This document shows, in pieces, positions 25,856 through 34,099 of a stretch of 64,000 bases of DNA (its first letter is position 1; the number at the start of each line of letters is the position of its first letter). The stretch lies in contig CAVOIP010000005.1 of NCBI GenBank assembly GCA_963696105.1, forward strand, positions 1,782,753 through 1,846,752, read 5' to 3'. The stretch comes from CAVRTM01 sp963696105 (lineage in GTDB: Bacteria > Actinomycetota > Actinomycetes > Actinomycetales > Dermatophilaceae). A program made the translations under genes and the position numbers. Below the pieces are notes generated by a model. The model did no database searches and was not told where the DNA came from. It was given only the letters and a program-made list of their open reading frames with translations.

Positions 25856-27035
25856 GTGATCTCACGTCCCCTGCGCCGCATCACCCAAGGCGCCGCCCTC
25901 ACCGCAGTCGTCGCCGGCACGCTCGGTGCGGCGCACTGGAACAAGTCCGTGACGCTGTCGGTGGACGGCGCGTCCTCGACCGTCGGCGTCTTCGGCAGCA
26001 CCGTCGGTGACGTCCTCGCCAAGCGCGGCATCACCCTCGGCCCGCACGACGTCGTCGTGCCCTCGCTGTCCGCCTCGATCGCCGACGGCACCAAGGTCGT
26101 GGTGCGCCACGGCCGGCTGCTGACGCTCACCGTCGACGGCCAGAAGAGGAGCTACTGGACCACCGCGACGACGGTGTCCTCGGCGCTTGCCGAGATGGGC
26201 ATCCGCGCCGACACGGCCAAGCTGTCGGTCTCGCGCTCGCAGATCCTCGGCCGGCAGGGCCTCGCGGTCGCTGTCACCACCCCCAAGCCGGTCTCGGTCA
26301 CCGTGGACGGCACGACGCGGCATGCCCGCAGCACCGCCTCGACCGTCAGGGCCGTGCTGGCCCAGATGAAGGTCAGCGTCGGCGCCAAGGACCGGGTCCA
26401 CCCGGCCCTGACCTCCGCCGTCGGCAAGCCCGGCGCGGCGATCACCATCGCCAGGGTGAAGCAGAAGACCGTCGACGTCACCCAGCCCGTCGCGTTCGCC
26501 AGCCGCACGACCCACGACGGCGACCTCTACCAGGGCCAGACCCGCACGGTCACCGCCGGCCACCAGGGCACGCGCGTGGTCAGCTACCTCGAGACCTGGG
26601 TCGACGGCAAGCGCGAGAGCCGCAAGGCCACGCGCACCACCGTCACCGTGAAGCCGGTCGCCGAGGTCACGGCGGAGGGCACCAAGGGCCGCCCGAAGCC
26701 CCCCCCAGCCGGCCCAGCAGCGCTCGTCCGGCAGCGGCTCGTCCAGCCAGCGTTCCTCCGGCAGCGGCTCGTCCGGCGGCGCCTCGGCGCCCTCGGTCGG
26801 CTCGGGCGTGTGGGACCGGATCGCCCAGTGCGAGTCCGGTGGCAACTGGCACACCAACAGCGGCAACGGCTACTACGGCGGCCTGCAGTTCGCCCAGGCC
26901 ACGTGGGCGGCCACCGGCGGCCTGAAGTACGCCCCCCGCGCGGACCTCGCCACCCGCGAGCAGCAGATCGCCGTCGCCGAGGTGCTCCGCGCCCGTGCCG
27001 GCCTCGGCCAGTGGGGCTGCGCGCACGCGGCCTGA
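25856..27035 (+). CDS. rpfB: Resuscitation-promoting factor RpfB, with a +1 frameshift in a C8 run
   Basis: A secreted cell-wall hydrolase (~392 aa when corrected) that cleaves peptidoglycan glycan strands and promotes regrowth of dormant cells. The start is GTG at 25856 with a short basic segment and hydrophobic anchor. Three DUF348 repeats follow (SVDGASSTVGVFGSTVGDVL, LTVDGQKRSYWTTATTVSSA, VTVDGTTRHARSTASTVRAV), then a G5 domain (~residues 195-275), a Ser/Gly linker and the lysozyme-like Rpf domain (WDRIAQCESGGNWH with catalytic Glu, ending GQWGCAHAA). The Rpf domain is one base out of frame; the C8 run at 26699-26706, reduced to seven, joins the frames. Neighbours match rpfB-rsmA-ispE of mycobacteria. 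Confidence 0.93.
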
Positions 27036-27058
27036 CCGCCTCGCGACGTACCACCGGT

Positions 27059-27092
27059 GCGGCCCCCGAACCCGCTGCGGTTCGGGGGCCGC
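27059..27092 (+). terminator. Terminator after rpfB
   Basis: A perfect 14-bp stem GCGGCCCCCGAACC / GGTTCGGGGGCCGC with a six-base loop, 24 bases after the stop codon and just before the rsmA promoter box. Confidence 0.75.
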
Positions 27093-27104
27093 GCCGCTTC
27101 CGCC

Positions 27105-27110
27105 TAGGCT
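27105..27110 (+). promoter_or_regulatory. Putative -10 box TAGGCT of rsmA (leaderless)
   Basis: TAGGCT in the context CGCCTAGGCTG ends seven bases before the ATG at 27118 and directly follows the rpfB terminator. Confidence 0.5.
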
Positions 27111-27117
27111 GCTCGGC

Positions 27118-28008
27118 ATGAACGACGAGGCGCTGCAGGCCCAGCCGTCCGGCACCGGCCTGCTGGGTGCCGGCCAGGTCCGCGAGATCGCCGGCCGTCT
27201 GGGCGTCCGCCCGACCAAGCAGTGGGGCCAGAACTTCGTGGTCGATGCCAACACCGTCCGCCGGATCGTGCGCCTGGCCGGCGTCGGGCCGTCCGACACG
27301 GTGGTCGAGGTCGGGCCCGGCCTGGGGTCGCTGACCCTGGCGCTGCTGCCGGAGGTCGGCGCCGTGGTGGCCGTCGAGGTCGACCCGACGCTCGCCGCTG
27401 CGCTGCCGGACACCGTCGCCGCGGTCGCGCCGGCGTACCGCGACCGGCTGACGGTCGTCGGCGCCGACGCCCTGACCGTGCGCAGCCTGCCCGACCCCCA
27501 GCCGACCGCCCTGGTGGCCAACCTGCCGTACAACATCTCGGTCCCGGTCGTCCTCAGCTTCCTCGAGGCCTTTCCCTCGCTGCAGCGGGTCCTCGTGATG
27601 GTGCAGCTCGAGGTCGCCGAGCGCCTCGCCGCCGGCCCCGGCAGCAAGACGTACGGCGTGCCGAGCCTCAAGGCCGCCTGGTACGCCGACGTGCGCCTCG
27701 CGGGCACCGTCAGCCGCAGCGTGTTCTGGCCGGTGCCCAATGTCGACTCGGGGCTGGTCTCGCTCGTGCGCCGGGAGCCGCCGCGGACCCCGGCGTCGCG
27801 CCAGGACGTGTTCGCCTGCATCGACGCCGCGTTCGCCCAGCGGCGCAAGACCCTGCGGGCGGCGCTCGCGGGCTGGGCCGGCGGCGCCGACCGGGCCGAG
27901 GCGGCGCTGCGCGAGGCCGGCATCGACCCCCGGACGCGGGGCGAGCAGCTGGACATCACCGCGTTCGCCGCCCTCACCGCCGCGGCCGACCGGATCCGCC
28001 TCCCCTAG
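27118..28008 (+). CDS. rsmA: 16S rRNA dimethyladenosine transferase
   Basis: A 296-aa SAM-dependent enzyme (KsgA) that dimethylates A1518 and A1519 of 16S rRNA late in small-subunit assembly. Motifs: KQWGQNFVVDANTVRRIV at the N-terminus, the SAM loop VVEVGPGLGSLTLAL (residues ~61-75), VEVDPTLA, and the catalytic NLPYNISVPV (~140-149), with a C-terminal helical lobe (FAQRRKTLRAAL). The ATG at 27118 sits at the predicted transcription start. The stop TAG at 28006 forms the first half of the next promoter box. Confidence 0.96.
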   Translation: MNDEALQAQPSGTGLLGAGQVREIAGRLGVRPTKQWGQNFVVDANTVRRIVRLAGVGPSDTVVEVGPGLGSLTLALLPEVGAVVAVEVDPTLAAALPDTVAAVAPAYRDRLTVVGADALTVRSLPDPQPTALVANLPYNISVPVVLSFLEAFPSLQRVLVMVQLEVAERLAAGPGSKTYGVPSLKAAWYADVRLAGTVSRSVFWPVPNVDSGLVSLVRREPPRTPASRQDVFACIDAAFAQRRKTLRAALAGWAGGADRAEAALREAGIDPRTRGEQLDITAFAALTAAADRIRLP

Positions 28009-28011
28009 GGT
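28006..28011 (+). promoter_or_regulatory. Putative -10 box TAGGGT of ispE, overlapping the rsmA stop
   Basis: TAGGGT ends seven bases before the ispE ATG; its TAG is the rsmA stop codon. The 12-base context CCTAGGGTGGTC is shared with the box at 9626. Confidence 0.5.
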
Positions 28012-28018
28012 GGTCGAC

Positions 28019-29074
28019 ATGACCTCCGCCGCCGCCTCCGGTCGCTCGGTGACCGCCCGCGTCCCGGCGAAGATCAACCTCGAGCTGCTGGTCGGCCCCC
28101 GTCGCGACGACGGCTACCACCACCTGTCCACCGTGTTCCAGGCCGTCAGCGTCTACGACGACGTCACCGTCGAGCCGGCCGACGCCTGGGGCATCACGGT
28201 CACCGGCCCGTACGCCGCCCTGGTGCCGGTGGACGGCACCAACCTCGCCCTGCGCGCGGCGCGCGGCCTGGCCGACGTCGCCGGCGTCGACGAGCCGGTG
28301 CACATCACGATCGACAAGGACATCCCGGTCGCGGGCGGCATGGCGGGCGGGTCGGCCGACGGGGCGGCCGCGCTGGTGGCCTGCGACGCGCTGTGGGACC
28401 TGGCCTCGCCGCGCACCGTCCTGGAGGGCCTGGCGGCCGACCTCGGGGCCGACGTCCCCTTCGGCCTGCACGGCGGCACGGCGATCGGCTCCGGCCGCGG
28501 CGACCAGCTGGCCCCCGTGCTCGGACGCGGCCGCTACCACTGGGTCTTCGCCCTCAGCGACGTCGGCCTCTCCACGCCGGCGATCTACGCCGAGTGCGAC
28601 CGGCTCCGGGGTACGGCGCCCGTGCGCGAGCCCTCGCCGTCCGCACCGATGATGACGGCGCTGCGCTCCGGCGACGCCGAGGCGCTCGGCCGGGCGCTCA
28701 CCAACGACCTGCAGGAGGCGGCGCTGACGCTGCAGCCGGGCCTGGCCGAGGTGCTGGCCACGGGGATGGAGTGCGGCGCACTGGGCGGAGTCGTCTCCGG
28801 GTCGGGTCCGACGGTCGCGTTCCTGGTCGCCGACCACGAGGCGGCGCTCGACCTGGCGGTGGGGCTGACCGCCTCGGGTGTGGCCCCCTCGGTCAAGCGC
28901 GCGACCGGACCGGTCGCGGGCGCCCACGTCCTGACAGCCGGCGCCGCCACCGGTGCCGCCTCGGGGCCGCGCCGGCGGGGCGCCCAGCGGCCCGGTGCCC
29001 CGGGCGGAGGGGGCGGCGGTGGCGCCGGCCCCGGCCGACCCCCCGGGCGGGGCACACCCTCCAGCCCCGCCTGA
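28019..29074 (+). CDS. ispE: 4-diphosphocytidyl-2-C-methyl-D-erythritol kinase
   Basis: GHMP kinase of the non-mevalonate isoprenoid pathway that phosphorylates CDP-methylerythritol. Signature parts: VPAKINLELLVGPRRDDGYH (residues ~15-34), the ATP loop PVAGGMAGGSADGAAALVA (~103-121), and GSGPTVAFLV near residue 262. The family is about 300 aa; this one is 351, with a C-terminal tail of ~45 residues rich in Gly, Pro, Arg and Ala (low complexity) that lies outside the fold. The tail could be real or the result of a frameshift past the normal stop. The start is the ATG at 28019 in a leaderless arrangement. Confidence 0.94.
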   Translation: MTSAAASGRSVTARVPAKINLELLVGPRRDDGYHHLSTVFQAVSVYDDVTVEPADAWGITVTGPYAALVPVDGTNLALRAARGLADVAGVDEPVHITIDKDIPVAGGMAGGSADGAAALVACDALWDLASPRTVLEGLAADLGADVPFGLHGGTAIGSGRGDQLAPVLGRGRYHWVFALSDVGLSTPAIYAECDRLRGTAPVREPSPSAPMMTALRSGDAEALGRALTNDLQEAALTLQPGLAEVLATGMECGALGGVVSGSGPTVAFLVADHEAALDLAVGLTASGVAPSVKRATGPVAGAHVLTAGAATGAASGPRRRGAQRPGAPGGGGGGGAGPGRPPGRGTPSSPA

Positions 29075-29134
29075 GCGGCACCCCACCGCGAGCACCGCGC
29101 ACCCCCCCACCGACTCTGGAGCTGCTGAACCGTC

Positions 29135-30973
29135 GTGGCCAACCTCGTCTCCGTCGAGCGGGCGACCCTCGCCCTCGGCACCACCCTCGTCCTCGACGAC
29201 GTCTCCCTCGGCGTCAACGCCGGTGGCCGCATCGGCGTCGTCGGCCGCAACGGTGGCGGCAAGTCCACCCTGCTGAAGGTGCTGGCCGGCCGCCAGGAGG
29301 TGGACGAGGGCCGCGTGACCAACCTCGGCGGGATGACCTCCGGCATGCTGACGCAGGTCGACACCCTCGACCCCGCCGCCACGGTCCGCACCGCAGTGCT
29401 CGGCACGCTGCCCGAGCACGTCTGGGCGGGGGACGCGCGCATCCGTGACGTCCTCGAGGGGCTGCTCGGAGGCATCGACGCCCCGGACGTGGGCGGCCTC
29501 GAGGCCGTCGTCGGCCCGATGTCCGGCGGCGAGCGCCGGCGGCTGGCCCTGGCCCAGCTGCTCGTGTCCGACCCCGACCTGCTGCTGCTGGACGAGCCCA
29601 CCAACCACCTCGACGTCGAGGGTGTCGCGTGGCTGGCCGACCACCTGGCGACCCGCCGTACGCGCACCGGCACCGCGCTCGTTGCCGTGACCCACGACCG
29701 GTGGTTCCTCGACGCGGTCGCCACGACCACCTGGGAGGTGACCGAGGGGCAGGTCCACTCCTACGACGGCGGCTACGCGGCGTACGTGCTGGCCAAAGCG
29801 GAGCGCGACCGCGTGGAGGCCGTCACCGAGGAGCGCCGCGGCAACCTCCTGCGCAAGGAGCTGGCCTGGCTGCGCCGGGGGCCGCCCGCGCGGACCAGCA
29901 AGCCCAAGTTCCGGATCGAGGCCGCCTCCGCCCTCATCGAGGACGAGCCGCCGGCCCGCGACGAGGTCAACCTCGTCCGCTTCGCCACGACCCGCCTGGG
30001 CAAGGACGTGGTCGACCTCGTCGACGCGACCGTCACCCTGGGCGGCCGCGACCTGCTGAAGCGCATCACCTGGCGGCTGGCTCCGGGCGACCGCATCGGC
30101 ATCGTCGGGGTCAACGGCTCGGGCAAGTCGACGCTGATGCGGGCGATCCACGGAGACGTGCCGCTGAGCTCGGGCAGCCGCAAGGTCGGCAAGACCGTGT
30201 CGATGGCCTACCTGACCCAGGAGGTGCGCGAGCTGGAGAAGTTCGCGGACTGGCGCCTGATCGAGGCGATCGAGGACGTGCGCCAGTACACCCGGCTCGG
30301 GGACAAGGAGGTCAGCGCCAGCCAGCTGGCCAAGCGGCTGGGGTTCTCCGGCGGCCGCCAGCAGACCCGGGTGCGGGAGCTGTCCGGCGGGGAGCGGCGG
30401 CGGCTGCAGTTCCTGCGGCTGCTGCTGACCGAGCCGAACGTGCTCATCCTCGACGAGCCGACCAACGACCTCGACATCGAGACGCTGACCTCGATGGAGG
30501 ACGTCCTCGACGGCTGGGCCGGCACGCTGCTCGTCGTCTCCCACGACCGCTACCTGCTCGAGCGGATGTGTGACCGCCAGGTGGCACTGCTCGGGGACGG
30601 GGCGATCCGCGACCTGCCCGGCGGCGTCGAGCAGTACCTCGACCTGCGCGCGGCGGCGAAGCGGTCGGTGGCCGCGGCCCGCGGCGGTAAGAGCGGAGAC
30701 AAGGGCGACGCGGCGACCCGCACCGGGGAGCCGGCCGAGCAGGCGCCGGCGCACTCGGCCGCGGAGATCCGCGAGGCGCGCAAGGAGCTGAGCCGGATCG
30801 AGCGGCAGCTGTCCAAGCTGGCCAGGGCCGAGGAGCGGATCCACGCGGACATGGCCGCTCGGTCGACCGACCACGCCGCGGTGCTGGAGCTCAACGGCGC
30901 GCTGCGCGGGATCGTCGACGAGCGCGAGACGCTCGAGATGGAGTGGCTGACCCTCGCCGAGATCGTCGGCTAG
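29135..30973 (+). CDS. ABC-F family ATPase (translation factor type)
   Basis: A 612-aa soluble protein with two ABC ATPase domains and no TM segment, as in ABC-F factors that act at the ribosome E site. Domain 1: Walker A GRNGGGKST (~residues 38-46), signature SGGERRRLALAQ, Walker B LLLLDEPTNHLD. The inter-domain linker spans ~230-300. Domain 2: GVNGSGKST (~327-335), SGGERRRLQFLR, LILDEPTNDLD. A charged C-terminal coiled-coil region (KELSRIERQLSKLARAEERI) follows a KSGDKGDAAT linker. The GTG at 29135 begins MANLVSVE. Subgroup (Uup-like or resistance type) cannot be set by eye. Its stop shares CTAG with the convergent MarR gene. Confidence 0.92.
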   Translation: MANLVSVERATLALGTTLVLDDVSLGVNAGGRIGVVGRNGGGKSTLLKVLAGRQEVDEGRVTNLGGMTSGMLTQVDTLDPAATVRTAVLGTLPEHVWAGDARIRDVLEGLLGGIDAPDVGGLEAVVGPMSGGERRRLALAQLLVSDPDLLLLDEPTNHLDVEGVAWLADHLATRRTRTGTALVAVTHDRWFLDAVATTTWEVTEGQVHSYDGGYAAYVLAKAERDRVEAVTEERRGNLLRKELAWLRRGPPARTSKPKFRIEAASALIEDEPPARDEVNLVRFATTRLGKDVVDLVDATVTLGGRDLLKRITWRLAPGDRIGIVGVNGSGKSTLMRAIHGDVPLSSGSRKVGKTVSMAYLTQEVRELEKFADWRLIEAIEDVRQYTRLGDKEVSASQLAKRLGFSGGRQQTRVRELSGGERRRLQFLRLLLTEPNVLILDEPTNDLDIETLTSMEDVLDGWAGTLLVVSHDRYLLERMCDRQVALLGDGAIRDLPGGVEQYLDLRAAAKRSVAAARGGKSGDKGDAATRTGEPAEQAPAHSAAEIREARKELSRIERQLSKLARAEERIHADMAARSTDHAAVLELNGALRGIVDERETLEMEWLTLAEIVG

Positions 30974-31494
30974 GCCTCGGACCCGCGCCGGGGGGTGGTC
31001 TCGAACGGCGCGAGGAGCCGGCGCAGCGAGTCGGCGAGCCGGGTCTGGTCGACCTCGCCCAGGCCGCCGAGGATCGCGTGCTCGCGGCCGAGCAGGTCGG
31101 CCATCGCCGAGTCCACGACCTGCCGCCCGGTCGGGGTCAGCGAGACGATCACCCCGCGGCGGTCGTTCGGGTCCGGGCTGCGGCCGACCAGGCCGCGCCG
31201 CTCCAGCCGGTCGACCCGGTTGGTCATCGTGCCGCTGGTGACCAGGGTCTGGGCCACGAGCTGGCCGGGGGAGAGCTCGTACGGCGCGCCCGCCCGCCGC
31301 AGCGCCGACAGGACGTCGAACTCCCAGCCCTCGAGCCCGTGCTGGGCGAAGGCCGCGCCGCGCGCCAGGTCGAGGTGACGGGCCAGCCGCGAGACCCGGG
31401 AGAGCACGTGCAGCGGGCCGACGTCGAGGTCGGGGCGCTCGCGGCGCCACGCCTCGACGATGCGGTCGACCTCGTCACCTGGCGGTGTGGACAT
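30970..31494 (-). CDS. MarR family regulator, TamR-like
   Basis: A 174-aa winged-helix dimer-type repressor. The HTH/wing region LVTSGTMTNRVDRLERRGLV followed by RSPDPNDRRGVIVSLTPTG (residues ~90-130) is typical. The protein has the N-terminal helical extension seen in the UrtR/TamR branch, whose members bind urate, citrate or aconitate-type ligands. It is divergent from a trans-aconitate 2-methyltransferase gene with a palindrome between them, exactly the tamR-tam layout described in Streptomyces coelicolor. The ligand is inferred, not shown. Its stop codon overlaps the ABC-F stop in the palindrome CTAG at 30970-30973. Confidence 0.88.
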   Translation of the reverse strand: MSTPPGDEVDRIVEAWRRERPDLDVGPLHVLSRVSRLARHLDLARGAAFAQHGLEGWEFDVLSALRRAGAPYELSPGQLVAQTLVTSGTMTNRVDRLERRGLVGRSPDPNDRRGVIVSLTPTGRQVVDSAMADLLGREHAILGGLGEVDQTRLADSLRRLLAPFETTPRRGSEA

Positions 31495-31513
31495 GCTGCA
31501 GAGAGTACCCGGC

Positions 31514-31528
31514 GTCAAGTATCTTGAC
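31514..31528. promoter_or_regulatory. MarR-type operator between tamR-like and tam
   Basis: A perfect inverted repeat GTCAAG-TAT-CTTGAC, immediately followed by a second GTCAAG half site (31529-31534). It lies 20 bases from the repressor start and 28 bases from the tam start, so one bound dimer could control both directions. Confidence 0.7.
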
Positions 31529-31555
31529 GTCAAGACATCGACGCCAGGAGACGCC

Positions 31556-32353
31556 ATGTGGGATCCCGTGCAGTACGCCGCCTTCAGCGACCACCGGAGC
31601 CGGCCGTTCGCCGACCTGGTGGGGCGCGTCCGGGCGTCGGAGCCGGCGCTCGTGGTCGACCTGGGCTGCGGCCCGGGCGAGCTCACCCTCGGCCTCGCGG
31701 CGAGGTGGCCGGACGCCCGGGTGGTGGGCGTCGACTCCTCACCGCAGATGCTGGCCCGCGCGGCGGAGCAGGACCGCGCCGGGCGGGTCGAGTGGGTGCA
31801 GGCCGACGTGGCCACGTGGCAGCCGCCGGAGGGCATCGACGTCCTGGTCACCAACGCCACGCTGCAGTGGGTCCCCGGGCACCTGGGCCTCCTGCCCGGG
31901 TGGGTCGAGCACCTGGCGCCGGGTGGCTGGCTCGCTCTGCAGGTGCCGGGCAACTTCGAGGCGCCCTCGCACGCGCTGCTGCGGGAGGTGGCCGCGGCCT
32001 CGCCCCGTGCCGACGAGCTGACGCCGTTGCTGCGCGGCGGGTCGGCCGTGGAGGCCCCGGCCACGTACGCCGCCACGCTGGCCGGCCTCGGCTGCCGCAT
32101 CGACGTGTGGGAGACGACGTACCTGCACGTGCTGGACCCCGAGGGTGCCCAGGAGTCGCCGGTGCTGGAGTGGACCAAGGGCACGGCCCTGCGCCCGCTG
32201 CTGCAGGTGCTCACCGACGAGCGCGAGCGCGCGGAGTTCCTGTCGGCGTACGCGCGGCGGCTCCAACAGGCCTATCCCCGGGCCGAGTTCGGCACGCTGT
32301 TCCCGTTCCGTCGCATCTTCGCCGTCGCCCAGCGCGCCGGGCATCCGGCCTGA
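31556..32353 (+). CDS. tam: Trans-aconitate 2-methyltransferase
   Basis: A 265-aa SAM-dependent methyltransferase that esterifies trans-aconitate, an inhibitor of aconitase formed spontaneously from cis-aconitate. Motif I VVDLGCGPGELTLGLA (residues ~35-50), then VVGVDSSPQML, VQADVATWQP and VTNATLQWVPGH, match Tam closely; the N-terminus MWDPVQYAAFSDHRSRPF is also typical. A ribosome-binding CAGGAG is 7 bases before the ATG. Control by the divergent MarR regulator is likely. In Streptomyces this pair links oxidative stress (damaged aconitase) to disposal of aconitate. Confidence 0.92.
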   Translation: MWDPVQYAAFSDHRSRPFADLVGRVRASEPALVVDLGCGPGELTLGLAARWPDARVVGVDSSPQMLARAAEQDRAGRVEWVQADVATWQPPEGIDVLVTNATLQWVPGHLGLLPGWVEHLAPGGWLALQVPGNFEAPSHALLREVAAASPRADELTPLLRGGSAVEAPATYAATLAGLGCRIDVWETTYLHVLDPEGAQESPVLEWTKGTALRPLLQVLTDERERAEFLSAYARRLQQAYPRAEFGTLFPFRRIFAVAQRAGHPA

Positions 32354-32374
32354 GGCGCCCGGCGCCCGCCCGGG

Positions 32375-33028
32375 TCAGGCGTCGAGGGTCCGCAGGGTGG
32401 GCTTGGCCTCCATGCCGGACAGGCCGTTCCACGCGAGGTTGACCAGGTGCGCGGCCACGTCGGCCTTCTTGAACTTGCGCGAGTCCAGCCACCACTGACC
32501 GGTCAGCGCGACCATGCCCACCAGCATCTGGGCGTAGATCGGCGCCGCCTTGGGGTCCAGCTTCTGCCGCTTGAACTCGGCTGCGAGCAGGTGCTCGACC
32601 TGCGAGGCGACGTCGCTGATGAGGGAGGCGAACGACCCGGTCGCCTGACCGGCCGGGGAGTCCCGCACCAGGATGCGGAAGCCGTCGGTGGAGTTCTCGA
32701 TGTAGTCCAGCAGCGCCAGCGCGGCCTGCTCGAGCAGCACGCGCGAGTGGGCGCCGGTCGTCAGCGCCCCGGTGATCGCGTCGAGGAGCGAACGGATCTC
32801 GCGGTCGACGACGACGGCGTACAGGCCCTCCTTGCCACCGAAGTGCTCGTAGACCACGGGCTTGGAGACGCCGGCACGGCTGGCGATCTCCTCGACGGTC
32901 GTCGCCTCGAAACCCTTGTCGGCAAACAGCTTCCGTCCGATGACGATGAGCTGCTCGCGGCGCTGCTTCCCCGTCATCCGGGACCGTGCGGTGGTCGTTC
33001 CGTCCTTGTCCCGGGCTGCAGTCACCAT
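32375..33028 (-). CDS. TetR family transcriptional regulator
   Basis: A 217-aa regulator with an N-terminal HTH (residues ~22-68: REQLIVIGRKLFADKGFEAT, then VEEIASRAGVSKPVVYEHFG) and a helical ligand domain (C-terminal WWLDSRKFKKADVAAHLVNL). Regulators of this kind next to desaturases often sense acyl-CoA. It lies downstream of, and co-directional with, the fatty-acid desaturase (stop at 33120), 91 bases away. Two tandem palindromes upstream of the desaturase are candidate binding sites. The ATG at 33028 is chosen; an internal ATG at ~32977 (MTGKQRRE) is possible. Confidence 0.88.
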   Translation of the reverse strand: MVTAARDKDGTTTARSRMTGKQRREQLIVIGRKLFADKGFEATTVEEIASRAGVSKPVVYEHFGGKEGLYAVVVDREIRSLLDAITGALTTGAHSRVLLEQAALALLDYIENSTDGFRILVRDSPAGQATGSFASLISDVASQVEHLLAAEFKRQKLDPKAAPIYAQMLVGMVALTGQWWLDSRKFKKADVAAHLVNLAWNGLSGMEAKPTLRTLDA

Positions 33029-33119
33029 GCCATTGTGCCGAACGGGCCCCGGTCGCCCGCGCCGCGGCTCCCCTCGGCGCCACCAGAGGGTACGGCGGGC
33101 CGCCGGTGGAGCAGCGACG

Positions 33120-34073
33120 TCACGCCGCCACGCGCCTGGTCTCCAGACGCTCGCGACGGGGCCAGCGCACGTCGCTCGCCCACCCGAGCCGCTCGAACGC
33201 CCAGATGACGCGGGCGCTGGAGTCGAGCTGGCCGGGGTCGACGCCGTGCCGGGCGCAGGTCGGGTCGGCGTGGTGCAGGTTGTGCCAGGACTCGCCCATG
33301 GACAGGATCGCCAGCCACCACACGTTGGCCGACCGGTCGCGGCTGCGGAACGGGCGCTCGCCGATGGCGTGGCAGATCGAGTTGATCGACCAGGTGACGT
33401 GGTGCAGCAGGCCGATGCGCAGGATCGAGGCCCAGAAGAACGCCGTGACCGCGCCCTGCCAGGACATCGACCACAGCCCGCCGATCAGCGCCGGCGCGAG
33501 GACCGAGAAGGCGACGATCGCCGGGAAGGCGGCCTCGACCCGCCGCATGTCCGGGTCCGCCATGAGGTCGGGGGCGTACTTGTCCCGCGGGGTCAGCTCG
33601 CGGTCGAACAGCCAGCCGGCGTGCGCCCACCACAAGCCCTTGGCCAGCGCCGGCACCGTCTCGCCGTAGCGCCACGGCGAGTGCGGGTCCCCCTGGCGGT
33701 CGGAGAACGCGTGGTGCTTGCGGTGGTCGGCGACCCAGCGGATCACCGGCCCCTCGATGGCCAGCGACCCCGCCAGCGCGAGCGTGACCCGCAGCCAGCG
33801 GCGGGCCCGGAACGAGCCGTGGGTGAAGTACCGGTGGAAGCCGACCGTGATGCCGTGCCCCGCCACCGCGTAGAAGACGAGCGCGATCACGACGTCGTGC
33901 CAGCCGAGGCCCCAGCCCCACGCGAACGGCACGGCGGCGACCAGGGCCAGGAACGGGATCGTGATGAACAGGAAGAGGGCGACCTGCTCGGTCATCCCCT
34001 TGCGCTCCGGCTGCGGTGCGGCGACCGGTGACGTCGACGTGGGGGAGCCGCCGGGGCGGGCGAGCAGGGTCAT
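33120..34073 (-). CDS. Acyl-CoA / fatty-acid desaturase (DesA3-like)
   Basis: A 317-aa integral membrane di-iron desaturase that introduces a double bond (probably delta-9) in long-chain acyl-CoA. All three His boxes are present: HRYFTH (residues ~85-90), HRKHH (~122-126) and HNLHH near residue 262. Four TM helices flank the boxes. Length and order match the soluble-acyl-CoA type of actinobacteria (DesA3 of mycobacteria). The ATG at 34073 is preceded by GGGGAAGG. The promoter region carries two near-adjacent palindromes, suggesting tight repression, probably by the TetR protein encoded just downstream. Confidence 0.92.
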   Translation of the reverse strand: MTLLARPGGSPTSTSPVAAPQPERKGMTEQVALFLFITIPFLALVAAVPFAWGWGLGWHDVVIALVFYAVAGHGITVGFHRYFTHGSFRARRWLRVTLALAGSLAIEGPVIRWVADHRKHHAFSDRQGDPHSPWRYGETVPALAKGLWWAHAGWLFDRELTPRDKYAPDLMADPDMRRVEAAFPAIVAFSVLAPALIGGLWSMSWQGAVTAFFWASILRIGLLHHVTWSINSICHAIGERPFRSRDRSANVWWLAILSMGESWHNLHHADPTCARHGVDPGQLDSSARVIWAFERLGWASDVRWPRRERLETRRVAA

Positions 34074-34099
34074 GACTGGCCTCTCGGGGAAGGAACAAC

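Noticed and set aside
27974..31450. 1158-codon minus-strand frame opposite ispE and the ABC-F gene
   Set aside because: It runs antisense to two clearly recognised genes and shows no motif of its own.
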